Positions 1 to 8,779 of a DNA stretch of 64,000 bases are shown here, one piece after another. The notes beneath the pieces are model-generated. The model ran no database searches, had not been told where the DNA came from, and saw nothing but the letters and a program-made list of their open reading frames with translations. Location: NCBI RefSeq assembly GCF_018130505.1, contig NZ_JAFCKH010000002.1:434001-498000 (forward strand), written 5' to 3'. Made by a program: the position numbers and the translations under genes. Each line of letters begins with the position of its first letter. The stretch's first letter is position 1. This stretch comes from Bradyrhizobium tropiciagri. Lineage in GTDB: Bacteria > Pseudomonadota > Alphaproteobacteria > Rhizobiales > Xanthobacteraceae.

Positions 1-902
1 AGCACGCGACGCTGCTGCCGGGCGCCAAGCTCGAGGCGGCGAAGCCTGACGCCGAAAAACCCGCCGCTACGGCGACCACCGGCATCGCTGCCGCGCAACC
101 CGGCATCGCTGCCAAAACCATCGACAAGACCATCGATAAAGTGAAGCAGGTCGCGAGGTCGGCCAGCGACATCTTCCACCGCGTGCCGTGCACGCAGCCC
201 AAGGGCGTGGCGAACACCACCGGCTCGCTGCCGCATGTCGCGGCCAAGCTCGCCGCCGGCAAGCCGGTCGTCATCATCGCGTTCGGCTCGTCGTCGACCG
301 AGGGCTACGGCTCGTCGGCGCCGGAGTTCACCTATCCGAACCGGCTCGCCGCGCAGCTGAAGCGTCAATATCCCTCCGCCGACATCACCGTCGTCAACCG
401 TGGCAGGGGCGGCGAGGACGCGCGCGAGATGATGAAGCGGCTGCAGACCGAGGTGATCGACGTGCATCCGGACATGGTGATCTGGCAGGTCGGCACCAAC
501 GCGCTGCTGCGCAACCTCGATCCGGCCGAGACCGAGAAGCAGGTCGAGGATGGCGTCGCGCGCATCCAGGCCGCCGGCGCCGACGTCGTGCTGGTCGATC
601 CGCAATATTCGCCGCGCGTCACCGAGCGTCCGGAGAGCGCGCGCGGCATGGTGAAGCTGCTCGGCCGCATCGCCGCGCTGCGCCATGTCGGCCTGTTCCC
701 GCGCTTCGAGGTGATGCGCGACTGGCACGAGCGGCAGGCGATCCCGATCAACGATTTCGTCACGTCCGACGGCCTGCACATGAACGACTGGGGCTACGCC
801 TGCTTCGCGCAATTGCTCGGCGACGACATCATCCGCTCGGTCGGCGCGATCAAGCTCGGCGTCAACGTGCCCGCGGACGTGCGGACCTACCGGCCGATGT
901 GA
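1..902 (+). CDS. SGNH/GDSL hydrolase family protein, 5' end cut by window
   Basis: The frame is open from the first bases of the window to the stop at 900-902, so the gene starts upstream; the GTG at 141 is only the first internal start. The upstream part (Ala/Lys/Thr-rich, containing two GIAA repeats) looks like a linker or export region. The catalytic domain follows: block I reads FGSSSTEG (nucleophile Ser in a GSSS variant of GDSL), block II GRGGED, block III GTNALL, and the C-terminal block V DGLHMN supplies the Asp-x-x-His pair. SGNH enzymes hydrolyse esters of lipids or carbohydrates; the substrate here is unknown. No partner gene is visible downstream before glpK. Confidence 0.8.
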   Translation, partial: HATLLPGAKLEAAKPDAEKPAATATTGIAAAQPGIAAKTIDKTIDKVKQVARSASDIFHRVPCTQPKGVANTTGSLPHVAAKLAAGKPVVIIAFGSSSTEGYGSSAPEFTYPNRLAAQLKRQYPSADITVVNRGRGGEDAREMMKRLQTEVIDVHPDMVIWQVGTNALLRNLDPAETEKQVEDGVARIQAAGADVVLVDPQYSPRVTERPESARGMVKLLGRIAALRHVGLFPRFEVMRDWHERQAIPINDFVTSDGLHMNDWGYACFAQLLGDDIIRSVGAIKLGVNVPADVRTYRPM

Positions 903-934
903 GCGGGCTTATTCCGCTCGCTCCATTCTTTCAC

Positions 935-1036
935 CGTCACCCTGAGGAGGCCGCGTAGCGGCCGTCTCGAAGGGTCGACGGCCCGGCCGGTGGCCGTCCA
1001 TCCTTCAAGACGCGCTGCGCGCTCCTCAGGATGACG
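935..1036. repeat. Palindromic intergenic repeat (rhizobial type)
   Basis: Imperfect inverted repeat of about 100 bases. The outer arms CGTCACCCTGAGGAG and CTCCTCAGGATGACG pair with one mismatch, and inner arms also pair. It lies between the SGNH gene and glpK. This class of element with CCTGAGGAG ends is very common in Bradyrhizobium intergenic DNA. Confidence 0.8.
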
Positions 1037-1133
1037 GTCTGATACTGTAACCGTGACGCCAGCAGCTTGACCTCGCCCCGGTAATCCGCTCCCTTTGGCC
1101 TCGAACCATCACCTTCGCCCAGGGAGACCGCCC

Positions 1134-2636
1134 ATGTCATTCGTGCTGGCCATCGATCAGGGCACCACATCGTCGCGCGCCATGGTGTTTCGTGGCGACA
1201 TCTCCATCGCTGCCATCGCGCAGCAGGAGTTTCCGCAGCATTTCCCGGCCTCCGGCTGGGTTGAGCACGAGCCGGACGACATCTGGACCTCGACCGTCAT
1301 GGTGTGCCGCGACGCGCTGGAGAGGGCCGGCCTGAAGGCGAGGGACATCGCCGCGATCGGCATCACCAACCAGCGCGAGACCACCGTGGTGTGGGACCGC
1401 GCCACCGGCCAGGCCGTGCACCGCGCCATCGTCTGGCAGGACCGCCGCACCGCCGACATCTGCGCCAAACTGAAAACGGAAGGCCACGAGCCGGCGATCT
1501 CGGCTAAGACCGGTCTGATCATCGATCCCTATTTTTCCGGCACCAAGGTCGCCTGGATCCTCGATCACGTGCCGGGCGCCCGCGAGCGCGCCGAGCGCGG
1601 CGAACTGCTGTTCGGCACGGTCGATTGCTATCTGCTGTGGCGGCTCACCGGCGGCAAGGTGCACGCGACCGACGCCACCAACGCCTCGCGCACGCTGCTG
1701 TTCAACATCCACACCGGCGCGTGGGACGACGACCTCGTCAAGCTGCTGCGCGTGCCGCGCTCGATGCTGCCCGAGGTGAAGGATTCCTCCGCCCGCTTCG
1801 GCGAGAGCACGGCCGATCTGTTCGGTGGCCCGATCGCGATCTCCGGCATCGCCGGTGACCAGCAGGCCGCGACCATCGGCCAGGCCTGCTTCGAGCCCGG
1901 CATGATGAAGTCGACCTACGGCACCGGTTGCTTCGCGCTGCTCAACACCGGCACCACGCCGGTCGCCTCGAAGAACAAGCTGCTCACCACCATCGCCTAT
2001 CAGCTCGCGGGACAGCGCACCTACGCGCTGGAAGGCTCGATCTTCGTCGCCGGCAGCGCGGTGCAATGGCTGCGCGACGGGCTCGGCATCATCAAGCAGG
2101 CCGCCGAGACCGGGCCGCTCGCCGACAAGGCCGACAGCATGCAGAGCGTCTATCTGGTGCCGGCCTTCGTCGGCATGGGCGCGCCGTACTGGAATCCGCG
2201 GGTGCGCGGCGCGCTGATCGGGCTGACCCGGAACACCGGCCCCGCCGAGATCGCGCATGCGACGCTGGAGAGCGTCTGCTACCAGACCTTCGACCTCTGG
2301 GCCGCGATGCGCACCGACTGGCCGGAGGCGAGCGCCGCCAACGCCGTGCTGCGCGTCGACGGCGGCATGACCGCATCCGACTGGACCATGCAGCGCCTTG
2401 CCGACCTGCTCAACGCCCCGGTCGACCGCCCGATGATCCAGGAGACCACGGCACTCGGCGCCGCCTACCTCGCCGGCCTCGAAGCCGGCGTCTATCCGGA
2501 GCCGGCCAAATTCGCCGACAACTGGCGGCTCGAGCACCGCTTCAAGCCGGGGATGAGCCAGGCGACGCGCGAGCGCAAGCTGGCCGGCTGGGCCCGTGCC
2601 GTGAAGGGCGTACTGGCGAGCGACGAGGGCGAGTAG
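1134..2636 (+). CDS. glpK: Glycerol kinase
   Basis: Phosphorylates glycerol to glycerol 3-phosphate with ATP, the entry step of cytosolic glycerol catabolism. The 500-residue length is normal for GlpK. The FGGY-kinase N-terminus [10 protein letters not shown] binds phosphate, and the middle GIAGDQQAA and the C-terminal [10 protein letters not shown] / [12 protein letters not shown] blocks are typical. The ATG at 1134 is chosen over an in-frame ATG at 1095 because AGGGAG lies just upstream and the family starts at this methionine. No glpD or glycerol transporter is adjacent, so it appears as a single-gene unit followed by a strong hairpin at 2649-2700. Confidence 0.96.
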   Translation: MSFVLAIDQGTTSSRAMVFRGDISIAAIAQQEFPQHFPASGWVEHEPDDIWTSTVMVCRDALERAGLKARDIAAIGITNQRETTVVWDRATGQAVHRAIVWQDRRTADICAKLKTEGHEPAISAKTGLIIDPYFSGTKVAWILDHVPGARERAERGELLFGTVDCYLLWRLTGGKVHATDATNASRTLLFNIHTGAWDDDLVKLLRVPRSMLPEVKDSSARFGESTADLFGGPIAISGIAGDQQAATIGQACFEPGMMKSTYGTGCFALLNTGTTPVASKNKLLTTIAYQLAGQRTYALEGSIFVAGSAVQWLRDGLGIIKQAAETGPLADKADSMQSVYLVPAFVGMGAPYWNPRVRGALIGLTRNTGPAEIAHATLESVCYQTFDLWAAMRTDWPEASAANAVLRVDGGMTASDWTMQRLADLLNAPVDRPMIQETTALGAAYLAGLEAGVYPEPAKFADNWRLEHRFKPGMSQATRERKLAGWARAVKGVLASDEGE

Positions 2637-2648
2637 GGGCGGGCAGCG

Positions 2649-2700
2649 TCACATACTCACTGTCGTCCCTGCTTTCGCAGCGACGACAGTGAGTATGTGA
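2649..2700. terminator. 19-bp perfect inverted repeat between convergent genes
   Basis: Arms at 2649-2667 and 2682-2700 are perfectly complementary over 19 bases around a 14-base loop. It sits 13 bases after the glpK stop and 14 bases beyond the end of the convergent small gene, so it could stop transcription in both directions. No U-tract follows, so termination is inferred. The core (GTCGTCCCTGCTTTCGCAG) recurs at 33987. Confidence 0.6.
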
Positions 2701-2713
2701 TGAGTGCATTCCG

Positions 2714-3058
2714 CTACTTCCCCTGCTTCTCCTGCACATCGAGCATCGCCCGCAGCGTCTCGTCGCTGAGCTTGCCGTTCGGAGACGGCACGCGACGTTC
2801 CGCCGCTTCGACGGGACGCGCATGTGGCGGAAGCACCGGCGCGCTGCGCGTCGCTGCACTGTCCTCGACCTCGGCGGCGTCCCTTGCCTCGCTCGCGCCC
2901 TCCGCATAGCCCACTCCTCGCCGCCGCCGCACGGGCTTCGGTTTCGGTGGCGGCGGCGTGTAGATGATCGGCGGCAGCGTGTGGTGGCGCGACACGGTCC
3001 ATTGCTCCGGTGGCCTCGCCGCATGGAGCGCCCGATTCGCCAAAACGCCCACTGACAA
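2714..3058 (-). CDS. Small basic proline-rich hypothetical protein
   Basis: 114 residues, no recognised family. The middle holds a run of PPIIYTPPPPKPKP followed by RRRRGVG, then an Ala/Glu-rich stretch; the C-terminus KLSDETLRAMLDVQEKQGK looks like an amphipathic helix. No signal peptide or membrane segment. It is convergent with glpK and divergent from the GNAT gene. Composition with a Pro/Arg centre suggests a disordered nucleic-acid- or cell-envelope-associated protein, but this is a guess. Codon positions look GC-rich at third bases as in neighbouring genes, which supports it being coding. Confidence 0.55.
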   Translation of the reverse strand: MSVGVLANRALHAARPPEQWTVSRHHTLPPIIYTPPPPKPKPVRRRRGVGYAEGASEARDAAEVEDSAATRSAPVLPPHARPVEAAERRVPSPNGKLSDETLRAMLDVQEKQGK

Positions 3059-3144
3059 ATCGGTAACATTGTTACGTAGCGTTGCATTGCATCTGCCGCG
3101 AGATGTGCGGATATTTGTCGCCGCAACATGAAAGAGATCGCGCG

Positions 3145-3738
3145 ATGCTGCTGCCCGACGGCTACTCAGACGTCCCCACAGGCAAGATCGCCGCCGTCGT
3201 CACGCATCTCGAAATGACAGCGCCTCCGCCGCGCCGCGACGATCCGCCCGGCGCGTGGCGCCTGCGCCGTGTCGAGCAGCCGGCGCTCGCCTGGTACCGC
3301 GATCTCTACCGCCGCGTCGGCGAGGAGTGGCTGTGGTTCACCCGCACCCGGCTCACTGATGCCGCGCTCGCCGCGGTCATCCGTGCGCCCGGCATCGAAG
3401 TCTACGCTCTCGTCGTCGATGGTCGCGACGAAGGCCTGCTCGAACTTGATTTCCGCGAGAGCGGCCATTGCGAGCTGGTCTATTTCGGCGTCACCGCAAA
3501 CTTCATCGGCACCGGCGCCGCCCGCTTCCTGATGAACCGCGCACTGGAACTGGCGTGGCGCAGCGGCGTGCAGCGCGTCTGGGTGCACACCTGCACCTTC
3601 GATCATCCGGCCGCCGTCGCGTTCTACCAGCGCTCGGGGTTTCGTCCGTTCCGCCGCCAGATCGAGGTTGCCGACGATCCGCGGCGCGACGGCACCGCGC
3701 CGCGCGATGTGGCAAGGCATGTGCCGGTGATTGAATAG
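3145..3738 (+). CDS. GNAT family N-acetyltransferase
   Basis: 197 residues if started at the ATG at 3145 (AAAGAGA just upstream); an ATG at 3082 in frame would add 21 unlikely residues. The acetyl-CoA site is in the stretch VYFGVTANFIGTGAARFLMN (about residues 113-132), followed by VWVHTCTFDHPAAVAFYQRSGF, the typical GNAT motif B with the C-terminal FY..GF signature. It transfers an acyl group from acyl-CoA to an amine; the acceptor is unknown. Monocistronic, 150 bases before a GST gene. Confidence 0.85.
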   Translation: MLLPDGYSDVPTGKIAAVVTHLEMTAPPPRRDDPPGAWRLRRVEQPALAWYRDLYRRVGEEWLWFTRTRLTDAALAAVIRAPGIEVYALVVDGRDEGLLELDFRESGHCELVYFGVTANFIGTGAARFLMNRALELAWRSGVQRVWVHTCTFDHPAAVAFYQRSGFRPFRRQIEVADDPRRDGTAPRDVARHVPVIE

Positions 3739-3888
3739 ACCGTACGCGTCGCCAAACACTCGGTTGCAATGCAGCGCACCCCGTCTAGACTGCTGCAAAG
3801 CGCAACCTTTAACCCGCGTTGGCCGTACACCTGCGAAAGCCCAGCTTTCGCGGCGCGGCTTGCCGCGGCATGACCGACGAGGTGATGG

Positions 3889-4515
3889 ATGTTCCTGATC
3901 GGCCAGTACGACTCGCCCTTCGTCCGCCGCACCGCGATCGCGCGGCGACTCTACGAGATTCCGTTCGAGCACCGGCCGTGGTCGACCTTCGGCGACGCCG
4001 AGCAGGTCGCGGCGTACAATCCGTTGCGGCGGGTGCCGACACTGGTGCTCGATGACGGCGAGGCGCTGATCGAGAGCGGCGCGATCCTGGATTATCTCGA
4101 CGAGCTGGTGGGGCCGGAGTGGGCGATGATCGCGCGGTCGGGCGCGGAGCGGCGCAAGCATCTGCGCATTACTGCGCTGGCGACCGGGCTTGCCGACAAG
4201 TCGGTGAGCCTGATCTACGAGCGGGTGCTGCGCAAGGAGCAGCTGAAGCTTTGGGTCGAGCGCTGCGAGGCGCAGATTTCCGGCGTGCTCGGCGTGTTGG
4301 AGAAGGAGCGCGCACAGGTCGCGGCGCCGTACTGGCTTGGTGACCGCATCGGCCACGCCGACATCGCGGTCGCCTGCGCGCTGCGTTTCACCGGCGAAGC
4401 GCATCCGCATCTGTTCGATGCGCGCTACGCCGCGCTGAAGGCCCATGCCGCGCGCTGCGAGGCGCTGCCGCCGTTCCAGGAGATCGTCCAGCCGCTGGCG
4501 CCGCCGAGCGGTTAG
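3889..4515 (+). CDS. Glutathione S-transferase family protein
   Basis: 208 residues, the normal length of a cytosolic GST. The N-terminal thioredoxin-like domain starts IGQYDSPFVRR (Ser near residue 9 in the position of the catalytic Ser/Cys) and has the NPLRRVPTLV cis-Pro block and the ALIESGAILDYLDE glutathione-binding segment. The C-terminal all-helical domain ends with GDRIGHADIAVACALRF, the usual N-capping box region. The electrophile is unknown. It has no clear operon partner; a dispersed repeat lies just downstream. Confidence 0.88.
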   Translation: MFLIGQYDSPFVRRTAIARRLYEIPFEHRPWSTFGDAEQVAAYNPLRRVPTLVLDDGEALIESGAILDYLDELVGPEWAMIARSGAERRKHLRITALATGLADKSVSLIYERVLRKEQLKLWVERCEAQISGVLGVLEKERAQVAAPYWLGDRIGHADIAVACALRFTGEAHPHLFDARYAALKAHAARCEALPPFQEIVQPLAPPSG

Positions 4516-4553
4516 AATCAACTCGTCATTCCGATGCGTCCCAATCCACCGCC

Positions 4554-4656
4554 GTCATCGCCCGGCTTGACCGGGCGATCGAGTACGCCGCGGCATCTCG
4601 GTTCAAGCACGACTGCCTCTGGAATACTGGATCACCCGGTCAAGCCGTGTGATGAC
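4554..4656. repeat. Dispersed palindromic repeat, copy 1
   Basis: Begins GTCATCGCCCGG and ends with the inverse GATGAC; the inside contains AGTACGCCGCGGC and CGACTGCCTCTGGAATACTGG. A second copy with the same internal blocks lies at 36631-36737. Intergenic, between the GST gene and the promoter region of the hydroxycinnamate cluster. Confidence 0.8.
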
Positions 4657-4743
4657 ACCGCGCTGTTGGTGGCCGATGTGCCAAAGACTCGCTGTCGTCC
4701 CAGCGCAGGCCGGACGACGCGTGGAGGAGGCCCGACATCCCTG

Positions 4744-4780
4744 TTGACTCCGTCCCATATCGTTATAGAACATAACTATT
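4744..4780 (+). promoter_or_regulatory. Candidate promoter/operator of the hydroxycinnamate operon
   Basis: A TTGACT box at 4744-4749 is followed by an AT-rich stretch holding the inverted repeat GTTAT-N5-ATAAC at 4762-4776, 27 bases before the crotonase ATG at 4803. This AT-rich block stands out from the GC-rich surroundings. A plausible reading is a -35 element with an operator over the -10 region, for the MarR regulator encoded at 13848. The -10 box itself cannot be placed with confidence. Confidence 0.45.
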
Positions 4781-4802
4781 CTGAACAGGAAGCAATAACA
4801 CC

Positions 4803-5591
4803 ATGGGAAACGCCGCCGCGAGTGAGGCTCTGCTCCAGATCGAGACGTGGGGCGCGGTGCTGACTGTGGGGCTCAACCGGCCGGCCAAGCGCAATGCGCT
4901 GAACGACGGCATCATCCTGGCGCTGCAGGATTGCTTCTCCGCGATTCCTGACGACGTCGGGGCCGTCGTGATTCACGGCGTCGGCGATCATTTCTCGTCC
5001 GGCCTCGACCTCTCCGAACTGACCGAGCGCGACGCCACCGAGGGCCTCGTGCATTCCCAGATGTGGCACCGCGTGTTCGATCGCGTGCAATATTGCCGCG
5101 TGCCCGTCATCGCGGCGCTGAAGGGCGCGGTCATCGGCGGCGGGCTGGAGCTGGCCTGCGCCGCGCATATCCGCGTCGCCGAGCCGTCGGCCTATTTCGC
5201 GCTGCCCGAGGGCCAGCGCGGCATCTTTGTCGGCGGCGGCGGATCGGTGCGGCTGCCGCGCCTGATCGGCGTGCCCCGGATGATGGACATGATGCTGACC
5301 GGGCGGGTCTATTCGGCGACCGAAGGCTCGGCCTACGGCTTCTCGCAATACCTCACCGAGGACGGCGGCGCGCTGCCGAAGGCGCTGGAGCTGGCCGAAC
5401 GCGTCGCCGCCAACGCGCCGCTGACCAATTTTGCCGTGCTGCAGGCGCTGCCGATGATCGCCGAGGCTAATCCGCAGACCGGCCTGTTGATGGAATCGCT
5501 GATGGCGACCGTCGCGCAGAGCGACAAGGAAGCCAAGAAGCGGATCCGCGCCTTCCTCGACCGCAAGACCGCCAAGGTGAAGCCGAAATGA
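4803..5591 (+). CDS. Enoyl-CoA hydratase/isomerase family protein (hydroxycinnamoyl-CoA hydratase candidate)
   Basis: 262 residues, a standard crotonase. Oxyanion-hole segments are HFSSGLDLSEL (about 61-71) and GAVIGGGLELACAAH (about 107-121); the acidic residue is in LPEGQRGIFVGGGGS. It overlaps the next gene, the feruloyl-CoA-synthase-type ligase, by 4 bases (ATGA), so the two are translationally coupled. This suggests that it hydrates feruloyl- or coumaroyl-CoA. Whether it stops at the 3-hydroxy ester or also cleaves to the aldehyde (ferulic hydratase/lyase) cannot be settled from motifs; the SDR and thioesterase downstream favour the hydratase role. Confidence 0.8.
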   Translation: MGNAAASEALLQIETWGAVLTVGLNRPAKRNALNDGIILALQDCFSAIPDDVGAVVIHGVGDHFSSGLDLSELTERDATEGLVHSQMWHRVFDRVQYCRVPVIAALKGAVIGGGLELACAAHIRVAEPSAYFALPEGQRGIFVGGGGSVRLPRLIGVPRMMDMMLTGRVYSATEGSAYGFSQYLTEDGGALPKALELAERVAANAPLTNFAVLQALPMIAEANPQTGLLMESLMATVAQSDKEAKKRIRAFLDRKTAKVKPK

Positions 5592-7465
5592 GCGCAAAGC
5601 CGGACATCTCAGCGGCCGCGGCCAGCGCGCATCCGCTGCGCCCGATCTCGTTCGGCAATCCTGACGTCACGGTGGAGCGCCGCGACGACGGCACCATCTA
5701 CCTGCGGCCGAAACTTGCGCTCGCCGATTATCCGGTCCGCATCACCGACCGTTTGCATCACTGGGCGGCGGCCGAGCCGAACCGTGTGTTCATGGCCGAG
5801 CGTGCCGCCGGCGGTGGCTGGCGCGAGGTCACTTACGCACAATTGCTGGCAACGACGCGGCGCATCGCCTCGGCGCTGATCGCGCGCGGGCTGTCGGCCG
5901 AGCGGCCGCTTGTGATCCTGTCGGGCAATTCGATCGACCATGCGCTGCTCGCGTTCGGCGCGCTCTATGCCGGCATCCCATTCTGTCCGGTGTCGCCGGC
6001 CTATTCGCTGGTATCGCGCGACTACGGCAAGCTCAATTTCGTCATCAAGCTGCTGACGCCGGGCCTGGTCTTCGTCGACGATGCCGGCAAGTTCGCCGAC
6101 GCGCTGCTCGCCAATGTCACACACGATGTCGAGATCGCAGCGACGCGCGGCGAGGTACCCGGCCGCACGGTGACGCGGCTCGCCGATCTCATGGCGGCGC
6201 CTGAGGATCAGCGGCTCGACGCTATCCATGACGGCATCGGGCCCGACACGATCGCAAAATTCCTGCTGACCTCCGGCTCGACCGGCAATCCCAAGGCGGT
6301 GGTCAACACCCAGCGCATGATCTGCGCCAACCAGGTGATGCTGCGCGAGACGCTGGCGTTCCTGAAGGACGAGCCGCCCGTCATCGTCGACTGGCTGCCG
6401 TGGAATCACACCTTTGGCGGCAATCATAATATCGGGCTGACGCTCTACAATGGCGGCTCGATGTATCTCGACGAGGGCAAGCCGACCCCCGACGGCATCG
6501 AGGAGACTGTGCGCAATCTGCGCGAGATCTCGCCGACGGTCTATTTCAATGTCCCGAAGGGCTATGAGGCGCTGCTGCCCTATCTGCGCGACGATGCCGC
6601 CCTGCGGGCAAAATTCTTCGGCCGGCTGCATGCGATGTTCTTCTCCGGCGCCGCGCTGTCGCCGTTCGTCTGGAACAGCCTCGATGAGCTCGCGGTCCGG
6701 GAGAAGGGCTATCGCGTGCCGATGCTGACCGGGCTCGGCGCCACCGAGACCTCGCCGTTCTTCATGTCGGTGCGTCCCGACACCAGCCGCTCCGGCCATG
6801 TCGGGCTTCCGGTGTCGGGCAATGACGCCAAGCTGGTGCCGAACAACGGCAAGCTCGAGGTGCGCGCCAGGGGTCCGAACGTCACGCCGGGCTACTGGCG
6901 CCAACCCGAACTGACCGCGAAGGCATTCGACGAGGAAGGCTTTTACAAATTCGGCGATGCGCTGAGGCCCGCCGATGCCGGCGATTTCGACGCCGGCTTC
7001 AATTTCGACGGCCGCATCGCCGAGGATTTCAAGCTGGCCAGCGGCACCTGGGTCAGCGTCGGTCCGCTGCGGGCGCGCTTCGTCGGCGCCTGCGCGCCGC
7101 TGGTGCGCGACGTCGTGATCGCCGGCATCAACCGCGACGAACTCGCCGCGATCGTGGTCCTCGATCTCGACGGCTGCCGCCTGATCAACCCGAGCCTCAA
7201 AGCCAATGACATCGCGGCGGCGGCGGGCGATCCCGCGGTGCGCGCGGCGTTCCGTGAGCGCTTCGCGCGGGTGCTCACCGGGGCCACCGGCTCGTCGAAC
7301 CGCATCCGCCGCGCGATCCTGCTCGACACCCCGCTGTCGATCGATCGCGGCGAAGTCACCGACAAGGGCTCGATCAACCAGCGCGCGGTGCTGGAGCATC
7401 GCACCGCGCTGATCGAGACGCTCTACGCGCCGGCGCCGCCGGCCGCCGTGATCACACTGACCTGA
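5588..7465 (+). CDS. Feruloyl-CoA synthase-type AMP-binding acyl-CoA ligase
   Basis: 625 residues. Activates a hydroxycinnamic acid to its CoA thioester via the acyl-adenylate. The P-loop-like A3 motif is LLTSGSTGNPKAV (about residues 226-238), the A5-like block GLGATETSPF (about 382-391), and the C-terminal FDGRIAEDFKLASGTWVSVG block carries the ribose-binding Asp and the hinge seen in the feruloyl-CoA synthase subgroup rather than in short or medium fatty acyl ligases. Its start overlaps the crotonase stop by 4 bases. The cluster includes a solute-binding protein and MarR regulator as in known coumarate/ferulate clusters of Rhodopseudomonas. Confidence 0.87.
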   Translation: MSAKPDISAAAASAHPLRPISFGNPDVTVERRDDGTIYLRPKLALADYPVRITDRLHHWAAAEPNRVFMAERAAGGGWREVTYAQLLATTRRIASALIARGLSAERPLVILSGNSIDHALLAFGALYAGIPFCPVSPAYSLVSRDYGKLNFVIKLLTPGLVFVDDAGKFADALLANVTHDVEIAATRGEVPGRTVTRLADLMAAPEDQRLDAIHDGIGPDTIAKFLLTSGSTGNPKAVVNTQRMICANQVMLRETLAFLKDEPPVIVDWLPWNHTFGGNHNIGLTLYNGGSMYLDEGKPTPDGIEETVRNLREISPTVYFNVPKGYEALLPYLRDDAALRAKFFGRLHAMFFSGAALSPFVWNSLDELAVREKGYRVPMLTGLGATETSPFFMSVRPDTSRSGHVGLPVSGNDAKLVPNNGKLEVRARGPNVTPGYWRQPELTAKAFDEEGFYKFGDALRPADAGDFDAGFNFDGRIAEDFKLASGTWVSVGPLRARFVGACAPLVRDVVIAGINRDELAAIVVLDLDGCRLINPSLKANDIAAAAGDPAVRAAFRERFARVLTGATGSSNRIRRAILLDTPLSIDRGEVTDKGSINQRAVLEHRTALIETLYAPAPPAAVITLT

Positions 7466-7485
7466 TTTCGAGAGAGGAGAACGCC

Positions 7486-8247
7486 ATGCAGTTGAAGGAC
7501 CAGGCCGCCATCGTCACCGGAGGCGCATCGGGATTGGGCGCTGCCACGGCACGTCTTCTGGCCGCGCAGGGCGCCAAGGTCGCGGTCTGCGACCTCAACG
7601 CCAAGCTCGCCGAAAGCGTCGCCGCCGAGATCGGCGGCATTGCGCTCGCCTGCGACGTCGCCGATGCCGCCGCCGCGGAAGCCGCGGTGGCGCAGGCTGC
7701 CAAGGCGCACGGCCCGGCCCGCGTGCTGGTGAACTGCGCCGGCATCGGCGTCGCCAAACGCGTGATCGGCCGCGAAGGGCCGATGGCGCTCGCCGATTTC
7801 GACAAGGTGATCAAGGTCAACCTGATCGGCTCCTTCAACATGCTGCGGCTTGCGACCGCTGAAATGTCCAAGCTGGAGCCGCAGGCGACCGGCGAGCGCG
7901 GCGTCGTGATCTGCACGGCCTCGATTGCCGCCTATGACGGCCAGATCGGGCAGGCGGCGTACTCGGCCTCGAAGGGCGGCATCGTCGCGATGACCTTGCC
8001 GATCGCGCGCGAACTCTCGCAGTTCGGCATCCGCGTGTTGACCATTGCGCCGGGCCTGTTCATGACGCCGCTGCTCGCGGGCCTGCCGCAGGAGGCGCAG
8101 GATTCGCTCGCCGCCGCGATCCCGTTCCCGCGCCGGCTCGGCCAGGCCGACGAGTTCGCCTCGCTGGCGTTGCACATGATCGACAATCCCTATCTGAACG
8201 GCGAAGTGGTGCGGCTCGATGCCGCGCTTCGGATGGCGCCGCGCTAG
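7486..8247 (+). CDS. SDR family 3-hydroxyacyl-CoA dehydrogenase-like protein
   Basis: 253 residues. The Rossmann fold begins VTGGASGLGAAT (TGxxxGxG), the second block is NCAGIG, catalytic Tyr-x3-Lys is YSASK (about 165-169) with the Ser in CTASIAAYDG. The sequence resembles type-2 (HSD10-like) 3-hydroxyacyl-CoA dehydrogenases. Preceded by AGAGAGGAG, 20 bases after the ligase stop, so the same operon. In context it would oxidise the 3-hydroxy-3-aryl-propanoyl-CoA made by the hydratase, the second step of a beta-oxidative side-chain route as described in Agrobacterium ferulate catabolism. No thiolase is present nearby. Confidence 0.8.
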   Translation: MQLKDQAAIVTGGASGLGAATARLLAAQGAKVAVCDLNAKLAESVAAEIGGIALACDVADAAAAEAAVAQAAKAHGPARVLVNCAGIGVAKRVIGREGPMALADFDKVIKVNLIGSFNMLRLATAEMSKLEPQATGERGVVICTASIAAYDGQIGQAAYSASKGGIVAMTLPIARELSQFGIRVLTIAPGLFMTPLLAGLPQEAQDSLAAAIPFPRRLGQADEFASLALHMIDNPYLNGEVVRLDAALRMAPR

Positions 8248-8295
8248 AGCATGATCCGGAAAAGTGCGAAGCGGTTTTCCGATAAGATCATGCTC
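8247..8295. repeat. GAGCATGATC palindromic repeat
   Basis: Nearly perfect inverted repeat with ends GAGCATGATC and GATCATGCTC and inner arms CGGAAAA and TTTTCCG. It starts at the last base of the SDR stop codon. A half copy (GAGCATGATCCGG, 8310-8322) follows, just before the thioesterase gene. This is an abundant rhizobial intergenic palindrome. Confidence 0.85.
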
Positions 8296-8340
8296 AAATA
8301 GAGAGATACGAGCATGATCCGGGACTGATCGAGGTCAATC

Positions 8341-8760
8341 ATGTTCGTTCATCGACGTGACGTGCAGATTCAGTGGGGTGACTGCGACCCCGCCAACATC
8401 GTTTACTACCCGCGCTACTTCGCGATGTTCGACGATTCGACCTCGATCATGTTCGAAGCGGCCGGCTTCTCGAAGCAGGACCTCGTGCACAAATACGGCC
8501 TGGTCGGCATTCCCATGGTCGACACGCGGGCGAAATTCCACATCCCGTCGACCCATGGCGACTGGATCAGCATCGAGACGCGGATCGAGGGCATCAAGCG
8601 CTCCAGCTTCGAGGTGACGCATCGCGTGTTCAAGGGCGAGGCGCTGGCGATCGAGGCGTTCGAGACGCGGGTGCTGGTCGGCCGCCATCCCGACGATCCG
8701 GACAAACTGAAATCGGCGCCGTTTCCGCAGGAGATGATCGACCGCTTCATGAAGGGCTGA
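8341..8760 (+). CDS. Acyl-CoA thioesterase, 4-hydroxybenzoyl-CoA thioesterase type
   Basis: 139 residues with a hot-dog fold. The N-terminal WGDCDPANIVYYPRYF block matches the catalytic Asp region of the Pseudomonas-type 4-hydroxybenzoyl-CoA thioesterases (GDCDPAGIV). Hydrolysis of 4-hydroxybenzoyl-CoA or vanilloyl-CoA would release the aromatic acid at the end of the side-chain shortening. The gene is separated from the SDR by 93 bases holding a palindromic repeat, but is in the same direction and the same functional group. It ends 103 bases before the binding-protein gene. Confidence 0.85.
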   Translation: MFVHRRDVQIQWGDCDPANIVYYPRYFAMFDDSTSIMFEAAGFSKQDLVHKYGLVGIPMVDTRAKFHIPSTHGDWISIETRIEGIKRSSFEVTHRVFKGEALAIEAFETRVLVGRHPDDPDKLKSAPFPQEMIDRFMKG

Positions 8761-8779
8761 TTTACCACGGGCTGACGTG

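Noticed and set aside
4803-5591. Naming the crotonase as ferulic hydratase/lyase (Ech)
   Set aside because: The motif pattern does not distinguish lyase from simple hydratase and the SDR plus thioesterase favour hydratase; a generic name is kept.
5609-7399. 596-codon frame opposite to the feruloyl-CoA synthase-type gene
   Set aside because: Antisense shadow; the plus-strand frame has all AMP-binding motifs and the overlap with the crotonase gene.
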